A stretch of DNA of 64,000 nt from Planctomycetota bacterium (GCA_009691855.1 SIAI01000012.1:1-64000); one strand, 5' to 3'. Positions 1 through 9,094 are shown, counted from the first letter of the stretch. Program-made: numbers and translations. The notes: generated by a model from the sequence alone, not told the origin.

Positions 1-504
1 CTTCTGTGAAGTCTCGCCGTTGTCGCCCGGACCCGTCTCCGAGGGGCCCGGTTGCGGCTTCGGGTGCGGCCGCGGCTCGGCGCGGTTCTGCTCGAAGGTC
101 GCCAGGACCCGATCGGCGAGGTCCAGCACATCCGTCTCGCGCTCGCTCAACGTGAAGCCGAGCTCGAGCGCGGCGCGCAACCGGTCGCCCAGGCGTAGGC
201 GCGCGGCGCGGGTGTACTCGAGGTCGTAGGTCGGAAGGGCGAGGTAGCGTGGATCGACGCACTGCGCGAATTCGCCGCAGGCCAGCGAGAGCTCCCCCTG
301 CACCTCTGTGCGCCAGGTCGGGCCGGCGGCCTCGCTCGCGGCTTGCGCGCGAGCGACCCAGGCGCTCGAACCTCCCCTTTCCTCCCGGAGGGCTTGCCCC
401 AGGGCAAGCAGGAGCCTGCGTGCGACGTAGTGGCTTGGCTTGTGGCCGCCCTTGGCCAGCTCCTCGAGCTGCGCAACGGCCGCTTCGACCTCCGCGGCAC
501 TCAT
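1..504 (-). CDS. hypothetical protein, 3' end beyond window
   Basis: An open frame runs from an ATG at 504 to the window edge, giving 168 codons without a stop, so the C-terminus is missing. The product begins MSAAEVEAAVAQLEELAKGG and is rich in Ala, Glu, Leu and Arg, mostly helical in character. A Pro/Gly-rich stretch follows near residue 145 onward. I see no signal peptide, membrane segment or recognisable motif. The ATG overlaps the TGA of arfB by four bases (ATGA), the same coupling seen between arfB and the DUF971 gene, so it is probably the third member of that operon. The overlap supports both this frame and this start. I do not recognise the family. A competing frame at 147-500 starts with GTG but yields an Arg/Ser/Pro-rich shadow translation. 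Confidence 0.7.
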   Translation of the reverse strand, partial: MSAAEVEAAVAQLEELAKGGHKPSHYVARRLLLALGQALREERGGSSAWVARAQAASEAAGPTWRTEVQGELSLACGEFAQCVDPRYLALPTYDLEYTRAARLRLGDRLRAALELGFTLSERETDVLDLADRVLATFEQNRAEPRPHPKPQPGPSETGPGDNGETSQK

Positions 505-938
505 TCTTCGCTCGCTCGTCGGCGACCGCGCTTGACCTCGGAGCGACTGCGCTTGGTATTCAGGCGCTTGCGCTTGGCCGAACGCGGAACGCGGGTCTCC
601 TTGCGGGGCACGCGCGGGGCCAGGGCTTCCTGCAGGATCTCCAGCATCCGCTCGCGGGCAGCATCGGCGTTGCGGCGCTGCTCGCGGAAGCGCGAGGAGT
701 GCAGCACCAGCTCGCCCTCCTTGGTCAGCCGTCCCGCCAGCCGCTCCACGAGCAGAGCGCGCTGCTCCTCGGTCAAGATTTTGCTGCGGCGCACGTCGTA
801 GCGCAGGATCACCTTGCTCTCGACCTTGTTCACGTTCTGGCCTCCCGGACCGCCCGAGCGGGCCGTGTCCAAGACCAGCTCTTCGGGCGGGATCACCAGC
901 TCGGGACCGACGCGCAGGCTGGCGCGGACCTTCCTCAT
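501..938 (-). CDS. arfB: ArfB/YaeJ-type peptidyl-tRNA hydrolase (stalled-ribosome rescue)
   Basis: The 145-residue product carries the class I release-factor catalytic loop SGGPGGQNVNK at about residues 28-38, where the GGQ hydrolyses the ester bond of peptidyl-tRNA. It has no codon-recognition domain. It ends in a strongly basic tail (KRKRLNTKRSRSEVKRGRRR), which in ArfB/ICT1 proteins enters the empty mRNA channel of a stalled ribosome. Its length is close to E. coli ArfB (about 140). The start is the ATG at 938, which overlaps the upstream DUF971 stop by four bases. A longer reading of the same frame to 1178 would run through the DUF971 gene and is rejected. It acts in the cytoplasm on non-stop complexes. 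Confidence 0.93.
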   Translation of the reverse strand: MRKVRASLRVGPELVIPPEELVLDTARSGGPGGQNVNKVESKVILRYDVRRSKILTEEQRALLVERLAGRLTKEGELVLHSSRFREQRRNADAARERMLEILQEALAPRVPRKETRVPRSAKRKRLNTKRSRSEVKRGRRRASEE

Positions 939-1234
939 GCCTTCCTGCCGTGCTCCCAGAGCATGGGGAAGGGATAGATGCCGGTGTTGTGGCCGTCGCT
1001 GAAGCCCATGGTGAGGGCGTAGTTTCCGACCAGGCGCACGTCGGTGTGCTGCATGTCCTCGGGGACCGAGCGCGGATCGTGGCGCCGCACTCCGGTGAGC
1101 TCGTCCACGCAGGCAGCGCAGGGGCACATCGCGCGCAGCTGGATCGCCGTCAGCTCGGTGTGCTCCCCGTTGTCCCACTCGAACTCGATCCGGCGGGGAT
1201 CACTGCGCGTGATCTGGCGCGGTTGCGGGGCCAT
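935..1234 (-). CDS. DUF971 (GBBH-like N-terminal domain) protein
   Basis: A 99-residue single-domain protein. It shows the DUF971/gamma-butyrobetaine-hydroxylase N-terminal signature: a MCPCAAC cluster at about residues 36-42 followed by NYALTMGFSDGHNTGIYPF near residues 71-89. In Fe-S-associated members of this family the domain occurs alone or fused to Mrp/ApbC-type proteins, and a zinc- or Fe-S-linked role is suspected but not settled. Here it stands alone and is coupled (ATGA) to arfB downstream. The ATG at 1234 lies 18 bases beyond the tRNA-Phe CCA end, so it may be expressed from the same minus-strand unit. The family assignment is firm and the function is not. Confidence 0.88.
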   Translation of the reverse strand: MAPQPRQITRSDPRRIEFEWDNGEHTELTAIQLRAMCPCAACVDELTGVRRHDPRSVPEDMQHTDVRLVGNYALTMGFSDGHNTGIYPFPMLWEHGRKA

Positions 1235-1252
1235 GGGTTCGTGGGGAGACGG

Positions 1253-1328
1253 TGGTGGGCAGAGCCGGAATTGAACCGGCGACCCCTTGATTTTCAGTCA
1301 AGTGCTCTACCGACTGAGCTACCTGCCC
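1253..1328 (-). tRNA. tRNA-Phe (anticodon GAA), CCA encoded
   Basis: Read on the minus strand, the 76-nt cloverleaf has a 7-bp acceptor stem GGGCAGG/TCTGCCC (last pair G-T), a D-stem GCTC/GAGC, and an anticodon stem CTTGA/TCAAG with loop CTGAAAA, giving anticodon GAA. The T-arm is GCCGG-TTCAATT-CCGGC. The discriminator base is A, followed by an encoded CCA. It lies between ribF and the DUF971 gene in the same orientation. All conserved positions (U8, the TTC loop) are present. Confidence 0.98.
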
Positions 1329-1390
1329 ACATCCCGGGCCGACCAGCGCCGGTTTCGGGCGCGAGAGTGTGCCCGCGGGAGGCGGAACCG

Positions 1391-2332
1391 TCAACCCGGA
1401 CGGGCACCCAGCGTGTCGCGCGCCTCGCGCACGTCGCGGGCGATCTGAGCCGCGAGTTCGTCCAGCCCCGCGAAGCGCTTCTCGCCCCGCAGGCGGGCGA
1501 CGAACTCGAGCTCGATGGGCTCGCCGTACAGATCGCCCTCGAAGTCGAGCAGATGCACTTCGACCTGCGGGCGCCGCGGCGGCTCGGCGGCCACCGTCGG
1601 CCGAAAGCCGATGTTCGCGACGCCGGGGAGGCTCTCCAGCGTCCCGCCCGGCAGGGAGCGGTTCACATGCACCGCGTAGACCCCCAGCGGGGGGTGCAGC
1701 TCCTGGCGCAGGTTCAGGTTCGCGGTGGGGAAGCCGATGCGGCGCCCGAGGTTGGCTCCGTGGACCACCCGGCCGAAGACGCTGACCGGTCGGCCCAGCA
1801 TGGCCGCGGCGGCGGTCAGGTCGCCGAGCTCGACCGCCTCGCGGATGGCGGTGGAGGAAACGGGCCTCCCCAGGACGACGACCTTCTCGGCCACCACCAC
1901 GTCGAAGCCCTGGCGCACCAGAGACTCCGCGGAGCCGCCCCGGTCGTGGCCGAACTTGCTGTCGAAGCCCAAGACGAAGGAGCGCACACCCAGGCCGCGC
2001 ACGGCGATCTCCTGGGCGAACTGGGCGGCGCCCAGCGCCCGCAGAGCCGCGTCGAAGGGCAGGGCGACCGCGTGCTGGACTCCGGCGCGGGCGAAGAGCT
2101 CCAGGCGGTGCTCCAGGGTCGTCAGGGTCTTCGGCGCGCGCCCCAGGAGCAGGTGCTTGGGGTGTCGGCGGAAGGTGACCACCGTGGACTCGGCGCCGAG
2201 CGCGCTCGCCCGGGCCACGTTCGCCTTCAGGATCGCCTGGTGCCCCAGGTGGACGCCGTCGAACATCCCCAGAGACACCACCGCCCCGTTCGGCGCGGGG
2301 ACGAGCCGGTCGCGGCGAAAGGTGGCCTTCAC
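1391..2332 (-). CDS. ribF: bifunctional riboflavin kinase / FAD synthetase RibF
   Basis: The 313-residue product converts riboflavin to FMN and FMN to FAD in the cytoplasm. The N-terminal FAD synthetase half has the nucleotidyl-transferase motif SLGMFDGVHLGHQAIL (about residues 20-35) and a later STAIREAV motif. The C-terminal flavokinase half begins near residue 180 with VFGRVVHGANLGRRIGFPTANL, holding the PTAN signature. Its length is typical for the family (about 310). The start ATG overlaps the stop of def by four bases, so def and ribF are translationally coupled. tRNA-Phe follows downstream on the same strand. Confidence 0.96.
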   Translation of the reverse strand: MKATFRRDRLVPAPNGAVVSLGMFDGVHLGHQAILKANVARASALGAESTVVTFRRHPKHLLLGRAPKTLTTLEHRLELFARAGVQHAVALPFDAALRALGAAQFAQEIAVRGLGVRSFVLGFDSKFGHDRGGSAESLVRQGFDVVVAEKVVVLGRPVSSTAIREAVELGDLTAAAAMLGRPVSVFGRVVHGANLGRRIGFPTANLNLRQELHPPLGVYAVHVNRSLPGGTLESLPGVANIGFRPTVAAEPPRRPQVEVHLLDFEGDLYGEPIELEFVARLRGEKRFAGLDELAAQIARDVREARDTLGARPG

Positions 2333-2868
2333 CGCGCCGGGGTGGGCGTCTTGCGCTTGAACTTGGCGACCAGCTCTTCCAGCGCGGCCTTGTTCCGCAA
2401 CCGGTCCGCGGGCGACATCCGGTCGACCAGCAGCACGCCCTCCAGGTGGTCGTGCTCGTGCTGGACGATGCGGCTGACGAAGCCCTCGTAGAGCGCTTCG
2501 AAGGGCTGGCCATCGACGCCAAATGCCTGCACCCGGCAGGCGTCCGGGCGCTCGACCTCGGCGTAGATGCCGGGGAACGACAGGCAGCCCTCCTCGAACA
2601 GGGTCGGAGAGCCGCTGCGCGCGAGGATGCGCGGGTTGACGAGCACGATCTCGTCGCCCGTCTCGCCGGTCGAATTGACCACCAGGATGCGCTTCTTGAG
2701 CCCGACTTGCGGCGCCGCCAGGCCAACTCCCTTGCTGGCGTGCATGCGCTCGAACATGCCCGAGACGATCGCTCGCAGCTCCTCGTCGAAGGCCTCCACG
2801 GGCAGAGCCGGCCGCCGCAGGAGCGGATCCGGATACAGGGTCAGGTCGAAGTGCAGCTCGGGGGCCAT
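2329..2868 (-). CDS. def: peptide deformylase
   Basis: Removes the N-formyl group from nascent proteins. All three family motifs are present: GVGLAAPQVG, EGCLSFPG with its metal-binding Cys, and QHEHDHLEG, the HExxH-type metal site. I choose the ATG at 2868 (product MAPELHFDLTLYPDPLL, 179 residues). The alternative TTG at 2898 would add a ten-residue tail (MLREAKEAQR) not seen in typical deformylases. It is coupled to ribF by an ATGA overlap. Def is often encoded beside fmt; here it is not, and no fmt is visible in the window. Confidence 0.95.
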   Translation of the reverse strand: MAPELHFDLTLYPDPLLRRPALPVEAFDEELRAIVSGMFERMHASKGVGLAAPQVGLKKRILVVNSTGETGDEIVLVNPRILARSGSPTLFEEGCLSFPGIYAEVERPDACRVQAFGVDGQPFEALYEGFVSRIVQHEHDHLEGVLLVDRMSPADRLRNKAALEELVAKFKRKTPTPAR

Positions 2869-3047
2869 CCGCTGGGCTTCTTTGGCTTCCCGGAGCAAGC
2901 CGGGAGATCGCTCAGGCTACCATACGACACGCTTGGTGGCGGCCGCCTCGGATGGCCCCGCGTTGACGGTTCGAGGGCTCCCCGTTACGCTCTCACGCCC
3001 TGGTTTTCAGCCGGAGACCCAGCCGGAGACGGGGGCTCCAGACCCCC

Positions 3048-4382
3048 TTGGACTTTTCGAAGCAGATCCAGAAGGCCGAGGAAGCCCTTCGCCGCCGCAA
3101 CTTCGACTTCGCGGTGGAGCTCTTCCGCCAGCTCGTGGACCTCGACCCCGACCAGGGTGAGGCGCGCGCCGGCCTGCGCCGCGCGCTGAAGAAGCGCCAG
3201 GAGCAGGAGGGCGACAAGAGCAAGCTGTTCCGCGCCGTCTCTGGAGCGCTGCCGCTGTCCAAGGCCAAGACGCTGCAGAAGCTCGGCAAGCACAACGCCT
3301 GCGCCAAGGCGCTCGAGGACTACCTCGGCGGCAATCCCCTGGACGAGGAGGGGAACCTGCTGCTCGGGATGTCCCTCGAGGCGGCGGGTCACTTCAAGTC
3401 GGCTCTGTCGGTGTACGAGTTCACGGCCGAGATCGCACCCAAGAACCCCGAGGCGCTGAAGCGCGCCGGGGCGATGAGCCAGCGCGCCGGCGACCACGCG
3501 CGCGCGTTGACCTACTTCGAGCGCGCGCTAGAGGCCGACCCGCGCGATCAGGAGGCGCTCAAAGCGCGCAAGAACCTGGCCGCCGAGACCGCGCTCTCGC
3601 GCTCCAACTCAGGCACGGTCGGGCACAGTCGCGAGCTGATCAAGGACAAGGACCGCTCGCGTGAGCTGGAGCGCTCGAAGCGCCTGGTGCTCTCGGAAGA
3701 GGAGCTGCGCGCCGAACTGACGCGGCTCGAGGAGCGCTTCGCCGAGACGCCCGCCGACGTCGAGCTGATGCTGCAGCTGGCCGACACCCACGAGCGCCTG
3801 GGCGACCCGGCCGCGGCCCTGGACTTCGCCGAGCGCGCGCTCAGCTATCGCAAGGACTCCTTCGAGCTCGTGTGCAAGGTCGGCGACCTGGAGTCCAAGC
3901 GCCTGAAGAAGGCCGTGGCGCGCGCCGACAAGGGCGGCAAGGCCGAGGAGGCCGGGGCCCTGGAGCGCGAGCTGATCGTGCACGAGGTCAAGGACTACAA
4001 ACGCCGCGTCGAGACGCGGCCTAGCGACGCGGCCCTGCGCCTGGCGCTGGCCAAGAAGCTGCTGCGCGCCGACGACGTGGACGGTGCCCTGGCCGAGCTG
4101 CAACGCTGCTCGGGCGAGCCGCGCGTGCGCGAGGAGGCGCTGTTCCACCTGGCACAGTGCTTCCAGCAGAAGGGCGTCTTCGATCTCGCCAAAAAAGAGT
4201 ACGAGCGCGCCCTGGCCGGCACCGACGGAAAGAGCGACCGCGCCAAGGAGATCCTGTACAATCTCGGATCCATCGCCGAGGCTCGAGGGAACCGCGAAGA
4301 AGCGCGGTCCTTCTACATCCGCATCTACGAAGTCGACATCGGCTATCGCGATGTGGCCGCCAAGATGGGAACCCTACGTTAG
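3048..4382 (+). CDS. TPR-repeat protein, cytoplasmic
   Basis: A 444-residue protein made largely of tetratricopeptide repeats. Examples are residues 8-40 (AEEALRRRNFDFAVELFRQL and onward), about 110-170 (AGHFKSALSVYEFTAEIAPK and the next repeat), and further units to the C-terminus. A charged Lys/Arg/Ser-rich stretch around residues 180-225 separates two TPR blocks. It has no signal peptide. The likely start is a TTG at 3048 (MDFSKQIQKAEEAL), chosen because it begins just before the first repeat; no in-frame ATG lies upstream. The stop is two bases before rpsT, so the two are probably co-transcribed. TPR proteins are scaffolds and the partner cannot be named. Confidence 0.82.
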   Translation: MDFSKQIQKAEEALRRRNFDFAVELFRQLVDLDPDQGEARAGLRRALKKRQEQEGDKSKLFRAVSGALPLSKAKTLQKLGKHNACAKALEDYLGGNPLDEEGNLLLGMSLEAAGHFKSALSVYEFTAEIAPKNPEALKRAGAMSQRAGDHARALTYFERALEADPRDQEALKARKNLAAETALSRSNSGTVGHSRELIKDKDRSRELERSKRLVLSEEELRAELTRLEERFAETPADVELMLQLADTHERLGDPAAALDFAERALSYRKDSFELVCKVGDLESKRLKKAVARADKGGKAEEAGALERELIVHEVKDYKRRVETRPSDAALRLALAKKLLRADDVDGALAELQRCSGEPRVREEALFHLAQCFQQKGVFDLAKKEYERALAGTDGKSDRAKEILYNLGSIAEARGNREEARSFYIRIYEVDIGYRDVAAKMGTLR

Positions 4383-4384
4383 AC

Positions 4385-4651
4385 ATGGCCCACAGCAAGC
4401 AAGCCCTCAAACGCCACCGTCAGAGCGAGAAGAAGCGCGTGGTGAACAAGAACGCCCGCACGCGCATGAAGAGCGCCATCAAGCGCGTCCTCGCCGCCGC
4501 GGAAGCCGACCAGAAGCAGGCCCAGATCGACGCCATGCGTCGCATCGACAAGTCCGCCAAGGTCCACGCGATCCACAAGAACGCCGCCGCGCGCTACAAG
4601 AGCCGCGTCGCGAAAGCCCTCAACAAGGCCAAGGCGGTCGCCGGCAAGTAA
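4385..4651 (+). CDS. rpsT: 30S ribosomal protein S20
   Basis: An 88-residue, highly basic helical protein starting MAHSKQALKRHRQSEKKR and containing the S20 signature NKNARTRMKSAIKRVL. It binds 16S rRNA at the base of the 30S body. The length is normal. The ATG at 4385 follows the TPR gene stop by two bases, so it is probably transcribed with it; rpsT is more usually monocistronic. A GC hairpin lies 12 bases beyond the stop. Confidence 0.98.
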   Translation: MAHSKQALKRHRQSEKKRVVNKNARTRMKSAIKRVLAAAEADQKQAQIDAMRRIDKSAKVHAIHKNAAARYKSRVAKALNKAKAVAGK

Positions 4652-4663
4652 CGCGTTCCGCGC

Positions 4664-4680
4664 GTCGCGCCCGGCGCGAC
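4664..4680. terminator. candidate bidirectional hairpin between convergent genes
   Basis: GTCGCGCC and GGCGCGAC form a near-perfect inverted repeat with almost no loop (effectively 6-7 bp with a 3-nt loop). It sits in the 52-bp gap between the converging rpsT and SurA-like genes. There is no T-tract on either side, so it would be a non-canonical terminator. Confidence 0.35.
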
Positions 4681-4703
4681 GATGCACGCCCTTCAGCTCG
4701 TCC

Positions 4704-5777
4704 CTAGGGACCGGTCTCGGCCTTGGCCGGGGCCGGCGCGCTCGCGGGCGTGAGCAGCGGCGACACCCAGGAGTAGCTCGCTCGCCGCAGCTTCTCGCGC
4801 GCGCGGCCCAGCATGGCCCTCTCGCGCTGCTCGGCGAAGACCTCGTTGAGCTTGACCTGGATCTCGCGTGCTTCGAACTCGGGCGGCGGCGGGACGCGTC
4901 GGTCGTGCAGCTCGACCAGTTGATAACCGACCTCGGGCGTCGGCTGGCGGGTGCGCGGGTTGATCAGCGGCAGGATCTCGAGCGCACCGACCTCGGCCTG
5001 TTCCGCGAACTGGGCCAGGGCCGGATCGGTGAAATCGCGCGGCATCACGTACGAAGTGAGCCCGCGTGAGTCGCGCTCGGCGTCGCCCAGCTCTTCGACG
5101 ATCTGCGCCAGGTCTTCACCGGTCTCTGCACGCGCGCGCGCTTCCTCGCAGCGTTGCCGGGCCAGCTCGGGGCTGCCGGCGTGCTCGCTGGCGATGATCA
5201 GCCGTCGCAGCTGCACCGTGGTCGGGGCCAGCCGCGACTTGTTCTGCGCGAAGATCTCGCGCCGCTCGCCGGGGCGCACGTAGCCGTCCTGGGTCGCGCG
5301 CTTGGCGGCGTAGGCGTTGCCGAGCGCCGCCTGCTCCCACAGGTAGCGCAGGATCGCGCGCTCGCGGTCCGAGTCCTCGGCCAGCGCGTCCTTGCCCTCA
5401 GCCTTGAGCTTGGCCAGATACGCCTCGCGTCCGGCCTTCTCGCGCTCCTCGGCCAGGATCCCCTTGCGCATGCGCCCGATCTGCGCCGGGTCGAGGCCGA
5501 GGTCCTTGCCGTTCTGCTCCTCGAGCCGCAGCACCCACAGCTCACGCAGCACCTTCAGGCGCTGCTGCTCCTCCTCCGCGCGGTTCTGCGGCGGCTGCAT
5601 CTCCGCGTAGCGCTTGCTCAGGCGCTCGTACTCGCTCAGCGTTACCACGTCCTCGCCCGCTTGCACCGCGACGCCGTCCAGCAGGCGCGCGACGGCCGGC
5701 GTCGGCGCGGGCGTTTCCTGCGGCGCGGCCTGGGCGAGGACGACGACGTGAACCAGGACGTGGACGAGGGCGATCAT
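4704..5777 (-). CDS. SurA-like peptidyl-prolyl isomerase (exported)
   Basis: A 357-residue product. It has an N-terminal hydrophobic segment (MIALVHVLVHVVVLAQAAPQ) that looks like a signal peptide. A SurA_N-like helical domain covers about residues 35-165. A parvulin/rotamase-type region follows, from about residue 180 (QLRRLIIASEHAGSPELARQ, then DFTDPALAQFAEQAEVGALE, then GYQLVELHDRRVPPPPEFEA). This arrangement matches periplasmic folding factors of the SurA/PrsA type. The ATG at 5777 overlaps the mfd stop by four bases, making it the last gene of rnc-mfd-surA. Reading the frame further upstream to 8081 would only run antiparallel-free through mfd in the wrong frame. Isomerase activity is inferred and not certain, because the parvulin domain is divergent. 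Confidence 0.82.
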   Translation of the reverse strand: MIALVHVLVHVVVLAQAAPQETPAPTPAVARLLDGVAVQAGEDVVTLSEYERLSKRYAEMQPPQNRAEEEQQRLKVLRELWVLRLEEQNGKDLGLDPAQIGRMRKGILAEEREKAGREAYLAKLKAEGKDALAEDSDRERAILRYLWEQAALGNAYAAKRATQDGYVRPGERREIFAQNKSRLAPTTVQLRRLIIASEHAGSPELARQRCEEARARAETGEDLAQIVEELGDAERDSRGLTSYVMPRDFTDPALAQFAEQAEVGALEILPLINPRTRQPTPEVGYQLVELHDRRVPPPPEFEAREIQVKLNEVFAEQRERAMLGRAREKLRRASYSWVSPLLTPASAPAPAKAETGP

Positions 5778-8700
5778 CGGGACTCGTGGGCGGCCATCTT
5801 GGTGGGGCGCTCGTGCTGCCGCAAGAGCGCGAGGATCCAGGCCAGGGCCTTGGCCGGTTCGCGCTGCGCGAGCGGGATCACCAGGTGCGCGCGGCCGGCG
5901 CGCAGCGGGCGCAACTCGATCGACCGCGGCGGGAAGGCGCGCTCGAGCGCGATGCGGTCCTTGTACTCGATCAGGTACGTGTCGTCGCGGAACGCCAGGC
6001 GGCGGATGCCGACCGCCGAGAGCACCGCGCGCGTCAGGAACTGCCGCGCCAGGGCCAGGGCCTCGGCCGGCACGCGTCCGAAGCGGTCGCGCAGCATGGA
6101 CAGCGCTTCCTCGAGGTCGGCTTCGCTCTCGATCTCGCTCAGGCGGCGCAGGATCTCGAGGCGCGTCTTCTCCTCCGGGATCCAGTCCTCGGGCAGGAAC
6201 GCGGCCAGGCCCAGCTCGAGCTCGACCGCCGCGGCCTCGAGCTCCTCGGTCACCGCCGCCGGTACCTCGGTCGCCAGGCGCGCGCGCAGCTCGTCGCCGG
6301 GCTCCGCGGGCGGGGCGTGGGCCAGGCGCTCGACCGTCTGGCGCAAGAGGCGACAGTACATGTCGTAGCCGATCTGGCCGATGTGCCCGGACTGCTCCTG
6401 TCCGAGCAGGTTGCCCGCGCCGCGGATCTCCAGGTCCTTCATGCTGATCTGGAAGCCGGCGCCGAGGTGCGCGAGCTCTTCCAGAGCCTTGATGCGCTGG
6501 CGCGCCGCCTCGTCCAGCGGTTTGGAGCGATCGATCAAGAGGTAGCAGTGTGCGTGGTGCGCGCCGCGCCCGACGCGTCCGCGCAGCTGGTGCAGCTCGG
6601 CCAGGCCGTAGTGCTCGGCCTCGTCGATCAGGATCGTGCCCGCGGCGGGGATGTCGATGCCGTTCTCGACGATGGTCGTGGCCACGAGGACGTCCACCGC
6701 GCCGCTGGTGAAGGATTCCATCACGCGCTCGAGCTCGCGCCCGCCCATCTGCCCGTGCCCGATGGCGTAGCTGCACTCCGGGGCGATGCGCTGCAGCTCG
6801 CGCGTGCGCTGCTCGATCGAGTGCACGCGGTTGTGCAGGAAGAACGCCTGCCCGCCGCGGCTCTTCTCGGCCAAGAGCGCCTTGCGGATCAGCGCGTCGT
6901 CCTCGCGCCAAGCCAAGATGGTCTCGATCGCCTGGCGGCCCTCGGGCGGCTCCGACAGGGCGCTGATGTCGCGCGCGCCGGAAAGCGAGAAGTGCAGCGT
7001 GCGCGGGATGGGCGTGGCGGTCAGCGTGAGCAGATCGACCTCGGCGCGCAGCTTCTTGAAGTGTTCCTTGTGCGTCACGCCGAAGCGCTGCTCCTCGTCC
7101 ACGATCACCAGGCCCAGGTTCTTGAAGTTCACGTCCTTCGACAGCAGGCGGTGCGTGCCGATGAGGATGTCGATTTCGCCGGAGGACACGCCGGCGAGCG
7201 TGCGCCGCTGCTCCTCGCCGCTCACGTTGCGCGAGAGCATGGCCACGCGCACGGCGAAGTCGGCCAGGCGTTCGCGGAAGGTCTCGCTGTGCTGGCGCGC
7301 CAGCACGGTGGTCGGCACCAGCACGGCCACCTGCGCGCCGCCCGAGACCACGCGGAATGCGGCGCGCAGCGCGACCTCGGTCTTGCCGAAGCCCACGTCG
7401 CCGCACAGCAGGCGATCCATCGGCCGCGTCGAGGACAGGTCCTTCTCGATCTCGCGCTCGGCCTCGGCCTGATCCTTGGTGTCGTCGTAGGGGAAGGAGG
7501 CCACGAGGTCGCGCAGCAGCTCGGGATCGACCTTCCACGGCGCGCGCTTCCTGGTCTCCCGGCGCGCCTGGATCTCCAGCAGCTCGGCGGCCAGGTCCAC
7601 CAGCGCGCGCTCGACGCGCTCCTTGCGCCGGCGATAGGACTGTCCGCCCAGGCGGTCCACCTGCGGCGCGGCCGAGCCGCTGCCGACGTAGCGCTGCACG
7701 AGCTCGATGCGCGCCGCGGGCACGTACAGCGACACGCCGTCGTCGAACTCGAGGTGCAGGTGGTCTTCCTGGCCGCCCGCGCGCTCCAGCCGCTCCAGCC
7801 CGAGATAGCGCGCGACGCCGTGCACCGCGTGCACGACCAGGTCTTGCTCGCGCAGCTCGAAGAACGACTCCAGCGCGCGCAGCGGCAGCTTGCGCTCCTT
7901 GTGCACGCGCCGCCGCGCGCCGGCCAGGCCCAAGAGCTCGCGGTGGTTGACGATCACCAGCGGGCATTCCTGCTCGTCCCAGCGGAAGCCGCGCGCCAGC
8001 GACCCCAGCGCGAGCTCGACCCCGCCCTTGTCCTCGCCCACCAGCTCGCCGAAGCGATGGCGCTCGCCCTCGGTCGCGCACAGCACCACCACGCGCGCCT
8101 CGCGCGCCATGTTGCGTAGCAGCGGCGGCGCATCCTTCGGGCCGACACCGAGGGACTGCACCGAGCGCGTGACCGCGTTCAGTTCGGCCGGCAGGCTCTG
8201 CAACGCCAGGCGCAGGCGCGCATCGAAGGCGCCGTATAGCTCGCTCAGCGCGCGCGCGTGGGCCGAGGACTGGATGCGCAGGCCGGCGGCCTGGTCCTCG
8301 AGCCGCAGCGGCTCGATCTCGACCACGGCCGTGTCCCCGGGGAACAGCTCGAGCGGCTGCACGCCGCCGCGCTCCTCGACTCCGCCCGCGTCGCGGACCA
8401 GCGACAGCGCCGTGCGCGTGAGCGCTTCCAGGCTGCGCTGGCTCTCGGGCTCGAAGGTGCGCAGCGACTCGATCTCCTGGTCGAAGAGCTCGACGCGCAG
8501 CGGCAGGTCGGCGGCGAAGGGGAACACGTCCACGATGTCGCCGCGCTGGCTGAGCTCGCCCGGGCGCTCGACCAGCGGCACGCGTGTGTAGCCGGCCTCG
8601 ACCAGGCGCGCGAGCACGGCCTCGGCAACGAAGCGCGCGCCCACCTGCAGGTGCAGGAGCTGCTTCTCGAGCTCGCCCGGCGCCGGCACCGGCTGCATCA

Positions 8701-9094
8701 GCGACAAGAGACTCGCCAGCACGACCTGCGGCCGGCGCTCACGCGGGCCGCACAGGACCTGCGCCGCCTGCAGGCGCGCGCGCAGCGATTCAGGATCGGC
8801 GTGGCTGCCGCCCAGCGCGCTGGTCTCGCGCTCCGGCAAGAGCAGTGCCTTCACCCCGCACGCGGCCAGGTCCTCGGCGAAGGCCTCGACTTCGGTCTCG
8901 GTCGAGCACACGCACAGGAACGGCTTGGCGCGGCGCGCGATCAGCGCGGAAACCACCAGCGCCTGTGACGAGCCCCACAGGTTGCCCGCGGCCAGGCGTC
9001 GGCGCGGGACGAGGCCGGCCAGCAGGCGGCGCACCAGCGGGCTCGCCTCCAGCAGCGTCGGCGCGAGCGCTGCGGTCGAGGGGGGGGCGCTCAC
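5774..9094 (-). CDS. mfd: transcription-repair coupling factor Mfd
   Basis: The 1106-residue protein displaces RNA polymerase stalled at DNA lesions and recruits UvrA. In order it shows: a UvrB-like N-terminal region, with the DIVDVFPFAADLPLRVELFD segment near residues 190-210; a CarD-like RNA polymerase interaction domain (VHAVHGVARYLGLERL, about residues 430-445); an RecG-type helicase with Walker A CGDVGFGKTEVA (about residue 565) and a DEEQ box VIVDEEQRFGV (about residue 665); motif VI LHQLRGRVGRG; and a C-terminal TRCF domain. The start is a GTG at 9094 that overlaps the rnc stop (GTGA). The length is close to the E. coli protein (1148). Confidence 0.97.
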   Translation of the reverse strand: MSAPPSTAALAPTLLEASPLVRRLLAGLVPRRRLAAGNLWGSSQALVVSALIARRAKPFLCVCSTETEVEAFAEDLAACGVKALLLPERETSALGGSHADPESLRARLQAAQVLCGPRERRPQVVLASLLSLMQPVPAPGELEKQLLHLQVGARFVAEAVLARLVEAGYTRVPLVERPGELSQRGDIVDVFPFAADLPLRVELFDQEIESLRTFEPESQRSLEALTRTALSLVRDAGGVEERGGVQPLELFPGDTAVVEIEPLRLEDQAAGLRIQSSAHARALSELYGAFDARLRLALQSLPAELNAVTRSVQSLGVGPKDAPPLLRNMAREARVVVLCATEGERHRFGELVGEDKGGVELALGSLARGFRWDEQECPLVIVNHRELLGLAGARRRVHKERKLPLRALESFFELREQDLVVHAVHGVARYLGLERLERAGGQEDHLHLEFDDGVSLYVPAARIELVQRYVGSGSAAPQVDRLGGQSYRRRKERVERALVDLAAELLEIQARRETRKRAPWKVDPELLRDLVASFPYDDTKDQAEAEREIEKDLSSTRPMDRLLCGDVGFGKTEVALRAAFRVVSGGAQVAVLVPTTVLARQHSETFRERLADFAVRVAMLSRNVSGEEQRRTLAGVSSGEIDILIGTHRLLSKDVNFKNLGLVIVDEEQRFGVTHKEHFKKLRAEVDLLTLTATPIPRTLHFSLSGARDISALSEPPEGRQAIETILAWREDDALIRKALLAEKSRGGQAFFLHNRVHSIEQRTRELQRIAPECSYAIGHGQMGGRELERVMESFTSGAVDVLVATTIVENGIDIPAAGTILIDEAEHYGLAELHQLRGRVGRGAHHAHCYLLIDRSKPLDEAARQRIKALEELAHLGAGFQISMKDLEIRGAGNLLGQEQSGHIGQIGYDMYCRLLRQTVERLAHAPPAEPGDELRARLATEVPAAVTEELEAAAVELELGLAAFLPEDWIPEEKTRLEILRRLSEIESEADLEEALSMLRDRFGRVPAEALALARQFLTRAVLSAVGIRRLAFRDDTYLIEYKDRIALERAFPPRSIELRPLRAGRAHLVIPLAQREPAKALAWILALLRQHERPTKMAAHESR

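Noticed and set aside
5786..8119. A 777-codon plus-strand frame opposite mfd
   Set aside because: Shadow of mfd; composition dominated by Arg, Gln, His and Ala; no family features.
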